Assembly (NCBI GenBank): GCA_014607495.2
Contig: CP053150.1
Span: 6,902,495-6,966,494, forward strand
Direction: 5' to 3'
Source: Carposina sasakii
Lineage: Eukaryota; Arthropoda; Insecta; Lepidoptera; Carposinidae
DNA length: 64,000 nucleotides
Position numbers and translations under genes: made by a program. Below are positions 1 to 9,938 of this stretch, piece after piece (the first letter of the stretch is position 1; each line of letters begins with the position of its first letter). The notes under the pieces are model-generated. The model ran no database searches. It was not told where the DNA came from and worked only from the letters and a program-made list of their open reading frames with translations.

Positions 1-1356
1 TAAAATAAACATTTTTCAAATTCGAAGCGTAAAAACACAAACAATCATAACCGAAACATGAGTTGTTAAAATATTTAAGTTGCTATTTATTTTTCTTTTC
101 ATTCACCAAACGTGGCACGGTGTGTTTGAGTTGAACGTTTCAAGTTGGAAAAGCTAAAAAAAATGTAGAGCGGTGGAGTGGTGAATAGACAGTTGTTATT
201 TTAATTAAACAATGTTCATAATTAATGCCCCTATTGTTAATATTGTTTAGTTGAACTACTTCACTCACAACACTATTTCACTTTTCACTAATAATTTTAT
301 CCGCAAAGAGTATACCTAAAAATCCATTCAAAACATAACAGAGTTTCGTGGCATTAATTGTGGCTTTTTAATGCAGTAATATACATAATTAGTAGTAGCC
401 ATTTAGCGACAGCTCCGCTACACTTCATAGCTTCGAGGTTAAAACTCAAGCCGAGAAGATGTAAACAAATGCAAGCGACGCGCATGCAACACATTGCGGC
501 AATGAACGTGATGACAGGCCATGAGAAACTTTAAGATAACGGGGCATTACAATTTATTTTATGAATGTAAATTAGCTGTAAAATAGTATTAAATACGTAC
601 TAAATAGAGATCTACAGTCTCTATTTACCCCTGTGGGACATAAGCGTGAGTTTATATATGTATGTGTGTGTATTCTTAAAATACCCAATGATTTAATATC
701 CATTGCGACAACGACAAAAAAGGCCGACTTAGTTAATTATTTTAAACAACGATACCTTAAACGATATCTGAGTGTTGATATAGATATTATTTTTAATATT
801 TTGTTAGCCATTTTGCAGTATTATTGAGTAACAAATAATATAGATAGGAACTCAGTTACTCGTAGTAGGGTGGATACGTCAAAAACTAAACGCTTCATAC
901 CCAAATATTATCAGGCTGTTTACAACAATAAATACAAAACAAAGGCGTAATCAGATAGGACCGCTAATGTATCGCTGCTGGTAAAACCAAAGAGACAATT
1001 TCTTTAAAAGCCCTTAATATCTTTTTAAGAGTTCTTATCGTTAAAGGGGTAGTAAACAAGGTTCGTCGCGGACATTATTTAGAAAAAAGAGGAAGGCACG
1101 AAGAGTTTACTTGTTTCAAAACGGCGGGCTACGAGGCGGATCAGATAATGCCGGATTTGCGGCCACTCCATTAACAAATTACCCCCTTTAAGTGCTTCTG
1201 CAAGGTAAATGTGCAGGACTCTTTATTTACTGTGATAACAGACGTGGTTTCATAAAAATAGTAGGTTGGCTTAATAGAGTATTCGCATGGGTTCTCAAAA
1301 ATAAAATACCTATCGTAATTTTTTTAAAGTAAGAGATTTTTTTTCACATAATTACG
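1..1356. other. Intergenic AT-rich DNA, no gene seen
   Basis: Both strands were read for coding stretches, splice-flanked exons and repeats. Only short chance ORFs occur. Nothing here could be assigned to a gene or to a repeat family shared with the rest of the window. Confidence 0.5.
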
Positions 1357-1615
1357 TATGAACTCGGCTGTGTTTCCGAAGTGGAGTAGCCAGAACTGCG
1401 GGATCATAAAGGAGATTCCAGTCACGTATAGACTAGCGAGGATAGATGTTAATAATCAGTGGGGTAAGCACGAACCTTTTTACGCGGCGTAACGCTAGCG
1501 ACTCGCTAGCAAAATCTATGTGATTTGACAGTTTGTCGCTAGCGTTACGGACTATCGAGAGGTTCGTGCTTACCCCTCAGTAATAATAATGGTTAGTCTG
1601 AGAGAACGATTTTTT
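1357..1615 (+). repeat. Interspersed repeat family A, copy 1 (interrupted by a MITE)
   Basis: This is one of about nine copies of a roughly 230 bp family. It is recognised by an opening like CGGCTGTGTTCCCGAAATGG, a middle with AGCCAGAACTGC and CACAGCCACGTTTAGCAT, and an end with TTACGACATGCACGGAAGG. Other copies or fragments lie near 2.11, 27.94, 30.78, 38.24-38.68, 54.39, 55.17, 55.52 and 59.21 kb. The family has no coding capacity and I cannot name it. This copy is split by the 116 bp MITE at 1461-1576. Confidence 0.7.
1461..1576. mobile_element. 116 bp inverted-repeat MITE with 5 bp target duplication
   Basis: The ends are inverted repeats: GGGGTAAGCACGAACCT on the left matches AGGTTCGTGCTTACCCC on the right, and the pairing continues imperfectly inward to about 40 bp (GTAACGCTAGCGA shared). 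The element is flanked on both sides by TCAGT (1456-1460 and 1577-1581). It interrupts a family A repeat whose other copies run straight through this point. It has no coding capacity. The superfamily is not clear from the termini. Confidence 0.8.
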
Positions 1616-2109
1616 TTACTGGGAAAATAAGATTTAATTAGTAACTAAGTTTGCTCTGCACCTTACCTATTATGTAACAGCTTTATTTTTAAATTTGTAC
1701 TTATCAGTCCTCAGTAATTAGTATGTCACGACTGTTCAGTAAATTAAAGCCTCAAAAGAAGTGAAACTAGGAAAGTAAAGGTCAGGTTATAAGTTTAGAT
1801 AAATAGTTTACTTCGCACTTTGTGTGTAATGCACTCTCTATTCGATAGGATTACGAAGGTAATAATTTCGTATAATGATGTCAAACTCAAACTATATAAT
1901 CTTATATATTATGTAACAGCTTTATTTTTAAATGTTGCTTGTAGGGTACTACTGCTTACTCCTAGTTCGGGACTGAATTCACCGCGTATCAATGATCTCA
2001 GTGACAGTAGCGGTGAGGTATGTCTCTTTCCTTGAACTGTTATCAGTAAATATAAAGCCTACAAAAGAAGTGAAACTAGGAAAGAATTAAATTTATATCA
2101 TTAAAATAT

Positions 2110-2162
2110 TCTCTTACGACATGCACGGAAGGAGATGCAGTTGATGTTTTGTAGGGAAGCCT
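2110..2162 (+). repeat. Family A repeat, 3' fragment
   Basis: The segment carries the family A ending (TTACGACATGCACGGAAGG followed by AGATGCAGTTGAT) without the rest of the element. Confidence 0.6.
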
Positions 2163-2349
2163 TGGATTTCCTTCGTAATCTTGCAGTTCTTCTACCCGCT
2201 ACTCCATTTTAAAAACCCTCGTGTATATTATGTATGTAGATGAGTCGAACCTAATTTTAATATTAGTATTTGCATAAAGGTTTGTATAAAACACTTCATT
2301 TCAACACATTACCTACCGCAACCGTTGGACAGTCTCGCACGGTAAATAA

Positions 2350-2475
2350 TATCATCATCAGCCTATAAAATTGCAGTCCACTGCTGGGCGTAGGCCTCTC
2401 CCAGGGCACGCCACAACACTGCCATGGGGGTATTTGCCCATAGTCACCACGCTGGGTAGGCGGGTTGGTGACCGA
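2350..2475 (-). mobile_element. RTE-tailed SINE, truncated copy
   Basis: On the minus strand this is the 3' half of the about 256 bp SINE described at 11737-11992. It ends in a short ATG/GAT repeat (read on plus as ATCATCATCA) and contains GCAGTCCACTGCTGG and the CCAGGGCACGCCACAA block. The 5' half is missing beyond GGTTGGTGACCG. The minus-strand ORF over it is a chance reading of the SINE. Confidence 0.75.
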
Positions 2476-2650
2476 ATATACTTGAAATACTACTTGAAAT
2501 AATATACTTACCATAAATTTAATCTTTTTTTAATTTCTGTAATGCAACTTTAGATAATAAACAAAACTTTAGCAAATTACGTTTTAAAATTGATGTTTAA
2601 ACTTACCACATATTTCATATTTCTCATTTGTAATGTGGGTAGGTTGAAAA

Positions 2651-2724
2651 ATGTCTGATGCCTTTAAATATGAATTCGCTGAAAAGAGCACCTCCGGTCG
2701 GGGCTGCGGTTTGCGGCCGGAAAG
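2651..2724 (+). CDS. Candidate first coding exon, unrecognised protein (weak zf-PARP resemblance)
   Basis: An ATG in good context (A at -3) opens 24 codons and ends at a strong donor, AAAG|GTAAGA. The peptide begins MSDAFKYEFAEKSTSGRGCG. The pattern of an aromatic residue, FAEKSTSGR and a cysteine weakly recalls the start of a PARP-type zinc finger (as in PARP1 or DNA ligase III), but the spacing from Arg to Cys is too short and no further zinc ligands are visible. The frame continues through 2833-2881. No later exon was found, so this may be a real gene start, a duplicated fragment or coincidence. I would not name a function. Confidence 0.3.
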
Positions 2725-2832
2725 GTAAGATTCACAAGTTTCAGTTACGTTTATCTATCTAGGATGCTTTTTAATTATTTCTCTCAAGTTCTTTGAAGTT
2801 TAAAATATGCTAACTCCTTTTATATTGAACAG

Positions 2833-2881
2833 ACTTTTAACCAGAGGCTTACCTATAATGGATTATGATAACGTGGCAGAA
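2833..2881 (+). CDS. Candidate second coding exon, continuing 2651-2724
   Basis: The block lies between an acceptor (TATTGAACAG) and a donor (AAG|GTGAGT). When joined to the preceding 74-base exon it keeps an open frame and adds LLTRGLPIMDYDNVAEG-like sequence. The 108 bp intron is a normal short insect size. The following exon was not located. Confidence 0.28.
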
Positions 2882-3129
2882 GGTGAGTCGTTTTCTAGTA
2901 CTTCCAATTTGACGTTAAGTTTGATTGTGTGCCAGTTAGACTGTGAATTTGACGTTTAAATGTGAGATATCTCACTCTCACCAAATTCATCATACGAGTG
3001 CTGGGTAAACCACCAACTAATGGCTAATTTAAAATCTAGACACCTCACTAGAAATGTTAAAAATCAACTTAGCTCAAAAAAGTATATACCTACCTAATTA
3101 GCCCTCAAATAACAACAATGCCTACTGAC

Positions 3130-3230
3130 ACACTGTGACGTCACATCCGCTGTCACGCGCATGCGCCGCGTCGCCGGAAACCGGAAGCTGTGGTGTTGCG
3201 GCACAATCTGGAGTTGGCGGGAAACACTGA
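3130..3230. promoter_or_regulatory. CpG-rich promoter-like patch (CRE, NRF-1-like and ETS-like motifs)
   Basis: Within 55 bases there is a full cAMP-response-like palindrome TGACGTCA (3136-3143), an NRF-1-like palindrome GCGCATGCGC (3157-3166), and two CCGGAA ETS-type cores in direct order (3174 and 3182). The surrounding sequence is GC- and CpG-rich in an otherwise AT-rich region. This combination is typical of TATA-less housekeeping promoters. The gene served and the direction are unknown. A second TGTGACGTCACA at about 31 kb shows that the CRE part alone is not unique. Confidence 0.35.
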
Positions 3231-3603
3231 ATCAAGTGCAGCCTCAGCTCTGTTTTATGCATGCGAATAATGTATGCCAGCTTTGTTGGTGCATGCCTAA
3301 TTTGTGCGTTTTAATGTGGAATATAAGTTAATAACATTTCAATGGTCCGATGGATCTCTTTGAAGGATAACGCTGATGCTGTCTCTAACTTGATTATCCT
3401 ATTAAGTTATACATAAGTAAGAACTATCTGTCTATTGAAAAATCTACCCTAAAGAATATTTACACACTTAAAAATAAATATTTAGTAGTTTTTATCTCTA
3501 AACTTAATAAAACAATAGTTTATTTAAATAAATTCCCGAGGATAACAATTTTATTTTAGAAACAATATGAATAGTTTATCTTATTTCTCATATTCTTTTA
3601 AGG

Positions 3604-3845
3604 TTTTTAGGGTTCCGTACGGAACCCTTATAGGATCACTTCGTTGTCCGTCTGTCCGTCCGTCCATCTGTCTGTCAAGACAACTCAAGACCCTTTTTCT
3701 CAGGAACGCGTGGAGGTATCAAGCTGCAATTTATATTCAATACTCAGCCCCCTGATTACGATCAGCAAAATTCGCGCGGTGATCGCGTCAAAGGTGGGCG
3801 ATCTGTCAAAAAAATTCGTATTACCTATCGTTTGCTAAATTTTTG
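3604..3845 (+). repeat. Interspersed repeat family I (GGTTCCGTAC type), 5' part
   Basis: It opens with TTTAGGGTTCCGTACGGAAC, followed by a run of degenerate TCTG/TCCG tetranucleotides (3643-3675) and AGACCCTTTTTCTCAGGAACGC. This arrangement is a very common interspersed repeat in lepidopteran genomes (recalled, not searched). The two short ORFs on it are not genes. The matching 3' type of sequence is at 7365-7550. Confidence 0.6.
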
Positions 3846-3849
3846 CTAG

Positions 3850-5250
3850 CACACTAGCGCCAAAGTCGATAAAGTAATAAAAAAATAAACTAATACAATT
3901 TTTTTTTTTTTTGTTTAGTTTATCCCGAAGGAAAGGCAAGGGGAACTAAGCCCATACAGCCATTGTCATTAGTAAATGATTTCTGAATTTATGATGGATG
4001 ATAATGATGATGATGAATGGAAACGTCGGGAAAATCCTCAAGAACAAGTGTAAAGTTAGTCAAAATGAAAAATTATTGCAGAAACAACTTACATGCGCCC
4101 ATGAAGAGATCGTAATCCGGTTAAAGTTTTACTCGGCTTACCTGCGTATAAAACCATGCACACGCACTAGATTCACATAACAAGTAATCAAAATATAACT
4201 TATCTACCAGAAAACATCACTTACGGACACATGCAAGCCATTTACAAATAATTTTTGATTTTCACAAGAAAATTACACCCGCTCCTTTCCAGCTTTTCCC
4301 GCCGAATCCTAAACTAATACAATGTAAAATGGCGACTGAGGAAACAGCTGATCTCACTTTATAAAACATTCTCAACGAATGGCAATGGAATTTTTTTATC
4401 ACACAGTCTACTGCTGATGTTTGACTTATTAATTGTTTGAAACTTTTTTTTTAGAAAAACACATTGCTACTTCTTAGAAAATAATAAAAAATGTGTTTCG
4501 TGCTAAATTATAAAAAATATACTCGGCGTGAAAAGCTAAAGAGATATAAATGGAATACAATATAAATTTATTTTACCACAGAATTGGCTGTATGGTAGTT
4601 CGTTTCAGCCAATCTAATATTTATCGTAGTTTGACAGTTTGTTCGCTGGCTAATCGTTTTGCGAACTTAACGTAATATGAAAAAATGTCAATTTATCGCT
4701 TGATTGCTTTGGCTCTGCTATTGCTCTTAGCTAATACGAATTTGACATTTAAATGAGAAAATTGTGCAAAGTTCGCACAATTTTCGTTATCGCTTTTCTT
4801 TTGCAAATTAGGTAATAAGGGGACTGGTCTACTGTCCCTTGAAACTGTGAAAAAATCAAATTTCTAAGCCAACGCAATAAAAAAATACAATCGTTTATGC
4901 CGCAAAGGACACTGGGTAATGGTGGGCCCACCTCTCAATAGAAAAGAGATACTCATGAATGAATAAGTATTTGCATGGAGAATAAAACTTAATATTATCA
5001 CTAAGGTTAAAAGTCAGTACTTTCAGAGTTATACTGCCACAAAAGTGATCCTAATCTAAGTTGTAGCAATGTGTGTCAAGTTATAAAACCATGTGAATAA
5101 GAAAGTCTTTTGTCATTTATTCAGTTGTTTTTCAGTCGCCAATCGCCATTTTCCATTGAACCTATTAGTTTCCTTAGTTTTGATCCGGCTATTCCTTGGA
5201 CAGTGACTGTTGTTGTTTATGTCATTGACCCCAGTTTTATTTAAAGGACT
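3850..5250. other. Intergenic DNA, nothing assignable
   Basis: AT-rich sequence with mononucleotide runs (poly-T at about 3899). Short ORFs are present but show no family resemblance, coding bias or splice structure. Confidence 0.5.
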
Positions 5251-5255
5251 ACTGA

Positions 5256-6150
5256 AATATCTACCAAATGGCAACGATGTCCGTTCAAGTCCAAACCCAC
5301 CAAACGGGACCGATCCAACTACTCCGACGTGTGAGACAGGGTGACGTCATATCTCCGAAACTCTTCACTAACGTGATGGAGGACGTCTTCAAGATGCTAC
5401 AGTGGGATGGACTAGGCATCAACGTCAACGGTGAAGATCTCACGTATCTCCGCTTTGCTGACGATATAGTCTTGATGGCTGAATCACTGCAGGATCTGCA
5501 AAAAATGCTGTCTAGTCTCAATGCTGCTCCGAGGCGTGTAGGACTCGGGATGAACCTGGACAAGACCAAGGTAATGTTCAATCGACACATCATCCCTGAG
5601 CCGATATCCATCGAAGGTGTAGCCCAAGAAGTTGTCCAGAAGTATGTATTATCTTGAGCAAATATTGCAGTGGGAAAAAAAATCCAATGGAGAAATCACT
5701 AGAAGAGTGCAGCTTGGGTGGGCAGCGTTTGGGAAGTTGCGTCATATCTTTGAGTTATCCTTGCCACAATGCCTCAAAATCAAGGTATTCGATCAGTGCG
5801 TTCTATGTAACAGCCATGACTTACGGAGCCAAGACGTGGAACCTGACGGTCGGGCTGGCAATCAATGCTCGGAATCTCGCTAATGGACAAAGTCCGAAAC
5901 GAGATTATTACGTGGAAAACCAAAGTGACAGACATAGCCTCGAAATGTAACAGACTGAGGTGACATCAAAAAGGTAGAATGTTGCATAGAATATAATATA
6001 ACCGCAGAAAATGTATGGATGCTGCGTGGAAGGATACAGTCACGCCACGTAAGAGCAGTTGGAAGAAACGAGATAACACAGTATTATTGCTCTTGCTTGA
6101 CCGGACGGCAAACTGTAGGAAGGTGCGCTCCCATTATATTGTTGATTTGG
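5256..6150 (+). pseudogene. Decayed RTE-type LINE reverse transcriptase fragment
   Basis: The segment encodes part of a non-LTR reverse transcriptase. It shows the palm motif region RQGDVISPKLF, the catalytic motif FADDI (the two aspartates are intact) and the downstream QLGWAAFGKLR and MTYGAKTW motifs typical of RTE/endonuclease-RT elements of Lepidoptera. The reading shifts frame near 5640 and again near 5808, and an in-frame TGA precedes 5256, so the copy is dead. No endonuclease domain is present. The 3' tail of the same element class appears separately at 12.17-12.37 and 36.30-36.45 kb. Confidence 0.85.
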
Positions 6151-6488
6151 TAACTAGGAGACATCAACCATTCCTGGCGCCGGCGGGTTTTTTAAATTAT
6201 GTAATTGTTCTTGATGTGCAGGACGAATAATAAATCTTGTTTTAAAGTGAAATTTTACTATTATTTTTTCCATTTCTTTATTAATAATTTTATAATATAT
6301 AATATCTTGACTAAGATAAAAACACTTCTCCATAATATAATCCGTTAGGATATGGTTGATCGTTTCATCATTAATACATTGTGCTGAGGGATTCAGCTTT
6401 GTTGGCTGAGATTTGGCTTATGTATAGCTATCGGGATGAAAAATAACGTTTCCAATAATGTAATTTCAAAAAGAGATGGTAAAATTCG

Positions 6489-6608
6489 TCACCCGAGTAA
6501 TTGATCCGGTGGCTCAGTGGTAAGAGCGCTGGCACGGAATGCAGAGGTCGTGGGTTCGATTCCCACCCGGGTGAGGAATTTTTTCCATTTCTTTATTAAT
6601 AATTTTAT
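6489..6608 (+). mobile_element. tRNA-derived SINE G, copy 1
   Basis: A tRNA-like region has an A box (TGGCTCAGTGGTAAGAGCG) and a B box (GGTTCGATTCC). It also has a T stem GTGGG/CCCAC, a D stem GCTC/GAGC, and TCACCCG pairing with CGGGTGA at the outer ends. About 16 bases separate the outer stem from the D stem instead of two, so this is not a functional tRNA. The tail is TTTTTTCCATTTCTTTATTA. The same head and tail occur at 7029 and in reverse at 29068. Confidence 0.75.
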
Positions 6609-6614
6609 AATATA

Positions 6615-6834
6615 CTAGTGGACGCCCGCGAGACTACGTCGAAATTATCCGGGGCCTATATGTTAAGTGGGACGGAAACTGTATCGAAATCAGTTCAGCC
6701 GTCTGAGATTGCGTGTCGATCCGATTCCTTCACCCGAAATAAAAAGTAGGTTCTGTCTCAGGGTCTAAAGATTGTCTGTTTTCCATTTGCGAGGTTTATT
6801 CAGAGTTACTTTCGCATTTATAATATTAGTTGGG
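6615..6834 (-). mobile_element. Lep1-like non-autonomous Helitron
   Basis: Read on the minus strand the element starts TCCCAACTAATATTATAAA and ends in GTCCACTAG, with A before and T after, as expected for Helitrons (TC...CTRR, insertion between A and T). Related copies are at 19.24, 37.35, 51.70 and 53.83 kb. It has no coding capacity. Confidence 0.75.
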
Positions 6835-7028
6835 ATATATAATATCTTGACTAAGATAAAAACACTTCTCCATAATATAATCCGTTAGGATATGGTTAAT
6901 CGTTTCATCATTAGAACATTGTGCTGAGGGATTCAGCTTTGTTTGCCGAGATTTGGCTTATGTATAGCTATCGGGATGAAAAATAACGTTTCCAATAATG
7001 TAATTTCAAAAAGAGATGGTAAATATCG

Positions 7029-7148
7029 TCACCCGAGTAATTGACCCAGTGGCTCAGTGGTAAGAGCGCTGGCACGGAATGCAGAGGTCGTGGGTTCGAT
7101 TCCCACCCGGGTGAGGAATTTTTTCCATTTCTTTATTAATAATTTTAT
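7029..7148 (+). mobile_element. tRNA-derived SINE G, copy 2
   Basis: Second tRNA-like head with the same outer stem, D stem, A and B boxes and tail as at 6489. It differs at two or three positions near the start (GACCCAGTGG instead of GATCCGGTGG). It lies in the second unit of the tandem dimer. Confidence 0.75.
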
Positions 7149-7364
7149 TACTATTAAACCTTATAAATATCCATAAATAGTAAGTTAGACTTTAAGAGGT
7201 CGTATCTCCGAAAGCACTAACATTTGACTATAGTTTAGTTTTGTAATAATGTTCCACTTAAAGAGCCCTATCCAATGATATATCACATGTTACTATTGAA
7301 GGGTAGGCCCAGACCTCATACATAGGTTTCCCAATCTCCTTTCCGCAAATTTTCGACACTCGCA

Positions 7365-7550
7365 GGGGAATTGAAACCTACAGAGTACATCCCGTGAACT
7401 CAGAATCTTGAAATTTGGTACGCAGCAACGTCATACAGATAAAGGATAAATTGCGAAAACCGTAATTTTTTTGTTATATCAAACAATAAAACAGGTTTGT
7501 ACGGAATCCTCTGTGCGCGAGTCCGACTAACACTAGGCCGATTTTTTTTC
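7365..7550 (+). repeat. Family I repeat, 3' part
   Basis: It contains ATCTTGAAATTTGGTACG, the segment GTACGGAATCCTCTGTGCGC and GAGTCCGACTAACACTAGG, ending in a T run. This is the usual 3' portion of the family whose 5' type lies at 3604. The two are too far apart and too degraded to be one insertion. Confidence 0.55.
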
Positions 7551-7559
7551 ATGTTGGAT

Positions 7560-8120
7560 GGTATAAAAATACAGTGCTATTTTTTACATTATGAAAATAA
7601 AATTGAATTATGGTAGTTATGATCAAACCACCACTTCAACTGATGGAAGTAAAAAAGTGGTCGAAGGTGCTTCCACCTTCTACTTTTTGTCAAAGAGATG
7701 CTGGGAATTAAATATTAATATATAAATAATATAAAGGTATTTTTCTGCACATAAAAATAGTTTTGGTTTTGCAACAATAAAAATATGAACCAACATTGTC
7801 CTTTATTCTCCAAGAACTACAGAGTACGTTCTTACGGGACGTATGTCGGAACTTTTAGAAAACTTACAACTGTGACGTTATAGTATACTTTCTTGGTATA
7901 CATTGTATGTTTCACTAGTAGTTTCGTATTCTATTGTAGGATATGCTACGATATAGAATTTGAATATATACAATCTAGGGTACACTTTCTAAAGCTCTCG
8001 AAGCAACGACTTACATAATAAGAACCAAATAAATAAATATTCACAAACTTTATAACAAAAAACCAAGTCCTACATCAAAATCCTTAGGGTCCTGTATCGT
8101 GGATACTAAGCACCATATTA
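7560..8120. other. Intergenic DNA, nothing assignable
   Basis: AT-rich sequence without coding signal or recognisable repeat. Confidence 0.45.
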
Positions 8121-8125
8121 TTAAT

Positions 8126-8873
8126 AGATACGTCGTGATTTTTTGTCACTCTATCTGCGACGTGCGGTCTGGGAGACCGCTATAATATTTTGTCAAAAAA
8201 ATAATGATGTATTGAGTATTAATCAACTGTTGAAATAAAAACAAATGGCACATGATTATTACGAAAAGAAAAAAATTGACGAAAGGTAAATATTACATAT
8301 AATAACGACATTATATTTATCGCATGATAAGCATTGAGATCCCCGATGATCTGGTACAACTAAACCAGATTCCGCTGTCATCACTGTCAGTTTCATAGTC
8401 ACATTAATGTAGTACAAAGTCTTCCAACTTCTTTAACCTCTGATCCACTATCAGATTCAAAGAAACAAGACTTCAAGAGACTTCCGGCAAGACGCACCTC
8501 TGACACATTATTCTCTGGAAATATAGTGTTGGAAGTTGTCATAAGACATTTTAATTCTTTTTCTAAGTTTGAGATGGCCCAGGTTGGTCATTTTTGCAAA
8601 AATAAATATTCTAAAATATAATACCAAATTTTATTTACGGTACAAAAAAGTTACGTCCTCTGTAACGTGCGGTCCCATAGACCGCGGTCAAACTTTAGAT
8701 TGAAATAACTGACCAGATATGCTTCCATTGATGTGACTACCCTCTGCTTCGATGTGAAGTCAACTAGATTTGAAGGTACTGAGACGCTCGGGACATGAGA
8801 GTAGGTAGAACATAAAAATCAAGACGTTTCGGAAACGGCAGCAGTCTGTGAGACCGCACGACGCCAGTTAAAG
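8126..8873 (-). mobile_element. piggyBac-like element D, degraded copy
   Basis: It is a reverse-orientation relative of the longer element at 48429-49735. Shared pieces are the terminal ACGTCGTGATTTTTTGTCAC with GCGGTCTGGGAGACCGC, the other end GCACGACGCCAGTTAAAGG, the internal CTGATCCACTATCAGA, and the block around 8700-8790. The ends carry CCTTTAAC-type terminal repeats. The piggyBac assignment rests on the terminal sequence and TTAA-like flanks, not on an intact transposase. Confidence 0.55.
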
Positions 8874-8920
8874 GTTGTAAAAACATATATAACTCAAAAA
8901 TAAATATCAATATCTTTAAG

Positions 8921-8992
8921 TCAATGTTTGCACCTGCCGGGATTCAAACCCAGGATCTATGGAGCGGCAGGGTCTTTACCAACTTCTGAAAT
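8921..8992 (-). mobile_element. tRNA-derived SINE H, truncated head
   Basis: On the minus strand it shows the B-box region of SINE H (CCTGGGTTTGAATCCCGG, then CAGGTGCAAACATTGA), matching the full copy at 56697. The tail beyond the head is lost. Confidence 0.65.
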
Positions 8993-8999
8993 CGGTCGT

Positions 9000-9880
9000 T
9001 AAAAGTTTATTGCTGTTGCTAGAATCCGATCTAGTGAAAATAGTAATGATAATGAGTACCTAGTCTTAATCAATTAGGCGGTTCCGATTTTTCTATTTAT
9101 TATGTTTTTTCGTATAAAGTTAGTAGGCATAACACTTTAAAATTTCCCCTCATTGTATAACCAACATCAATATTAGAATTGTTCTTATTTTTCATAGGTA
9201 TACAGCTTTTACTCAAAATGTCATAATTATGTAAAAAAAAAATACAACACATATCACTCTTATTAAAGGTGGTCCTCGGTTAATCGCATCGATGACATTT
9301 AAAATCATGTTTTAATTTAATACTTACGACATAAACGCGTTGCGCTGCCTACTTTGTGCATGTCCCATTATGTTTAATACTTATAACCTCATGTATATCT
9401 TCATATGACACAAACATAAACACGGTCTCACCTACGCGCACTCTGGAACATTTCTATGTTCAAAACTTCCTGAAACTTTCAACTGTGAGAGAAAAGCCCT
9501 GTTAGTCGAGTTACATGCCTACGTCGTCGTTCAATTTAATAAGCCTCGCAAATTGAGAGCATAATACGATTGAGTTTTCAAAGTCCTTGCTAAGCTCTGC
9601 GGCTGTGTTTCTGTTATGGCTGTGACAGAAAACTTCGCTGAGCAGATAATTATTGGTACCCAGGCTCTTTTTCCCACAGTCTTAGACAGGTTATATAGTT
9701 ACATGCGTATACGTAAATGTATGTTCTTCTTCTTTTAGTTATTTATAACATAGAGTTCATGTTATAGTTTTTTAGGCGCAGTCCAGTCGTTATTGCATTG
9801 ATGAACCTTTGTGATGAATCTTTTGAAAATGAAATTGACTAAATTGTTTTGATTTATGCCATAGTGACATTTAATTAAAG
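9000..9880. other. Intergenic DNA upstream of the NDUFS3 gene
   Basis: AT-rich sequence. No coding exon or known repeat was recognised. The last 100 bases should hold the promoter and leader of the NDUFS3 gene. Confidence 0.45.
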
Positions 9881-9887
9881 TTGATCG

Positions 9888-9905
9888 ATGGCGGTTTCAC
9901 TGTGA
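9888..9905 (+). promoter_or_regulatory. Possible short upstream ORF in the NDUFS3 leader
   Basis: An ATG within ATGGCGG opens five codons and stops 33 bases before the NDUFS3 start. It matters only if the transcript starts upstream of 9888, which is not known. Confidence 0.25.
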
Positions 9906-9938
9906 AAAACGAAGTTAAAAATATATACAATCTCCAAA

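Larger units (their letters stand above)
6264..7152 (+). repeat. Tandem dimer (about 315 bp unit) with a Helitron at the junction
   Basis: Positions 6301-6608 and 6841-7148 are about 97 % identical by eye. The unit's closing sequence (TTTTTTCCATTTCTTTATT...) also occurs just before the first unit, so removing the Helitron at 6615-6834 restores an uninterrupted head-to-tail array. Each unit contains one tRNA-like SINE head (6489-6574, 7029-7114). Confidence 0.85.

Noticed and set aside
2296..2514. Minus-strand ORF of 72 codons
   Set aside because: It is a frame across a truncated SINE; similar readings occur in the other SINE copies.
6489..6574. True tRNA gene
   Set aside because: The spacing between outer stem and D stem is far too long, the anticodon arm pairs poorly, and the sequence recurs with a shared SINE tail.
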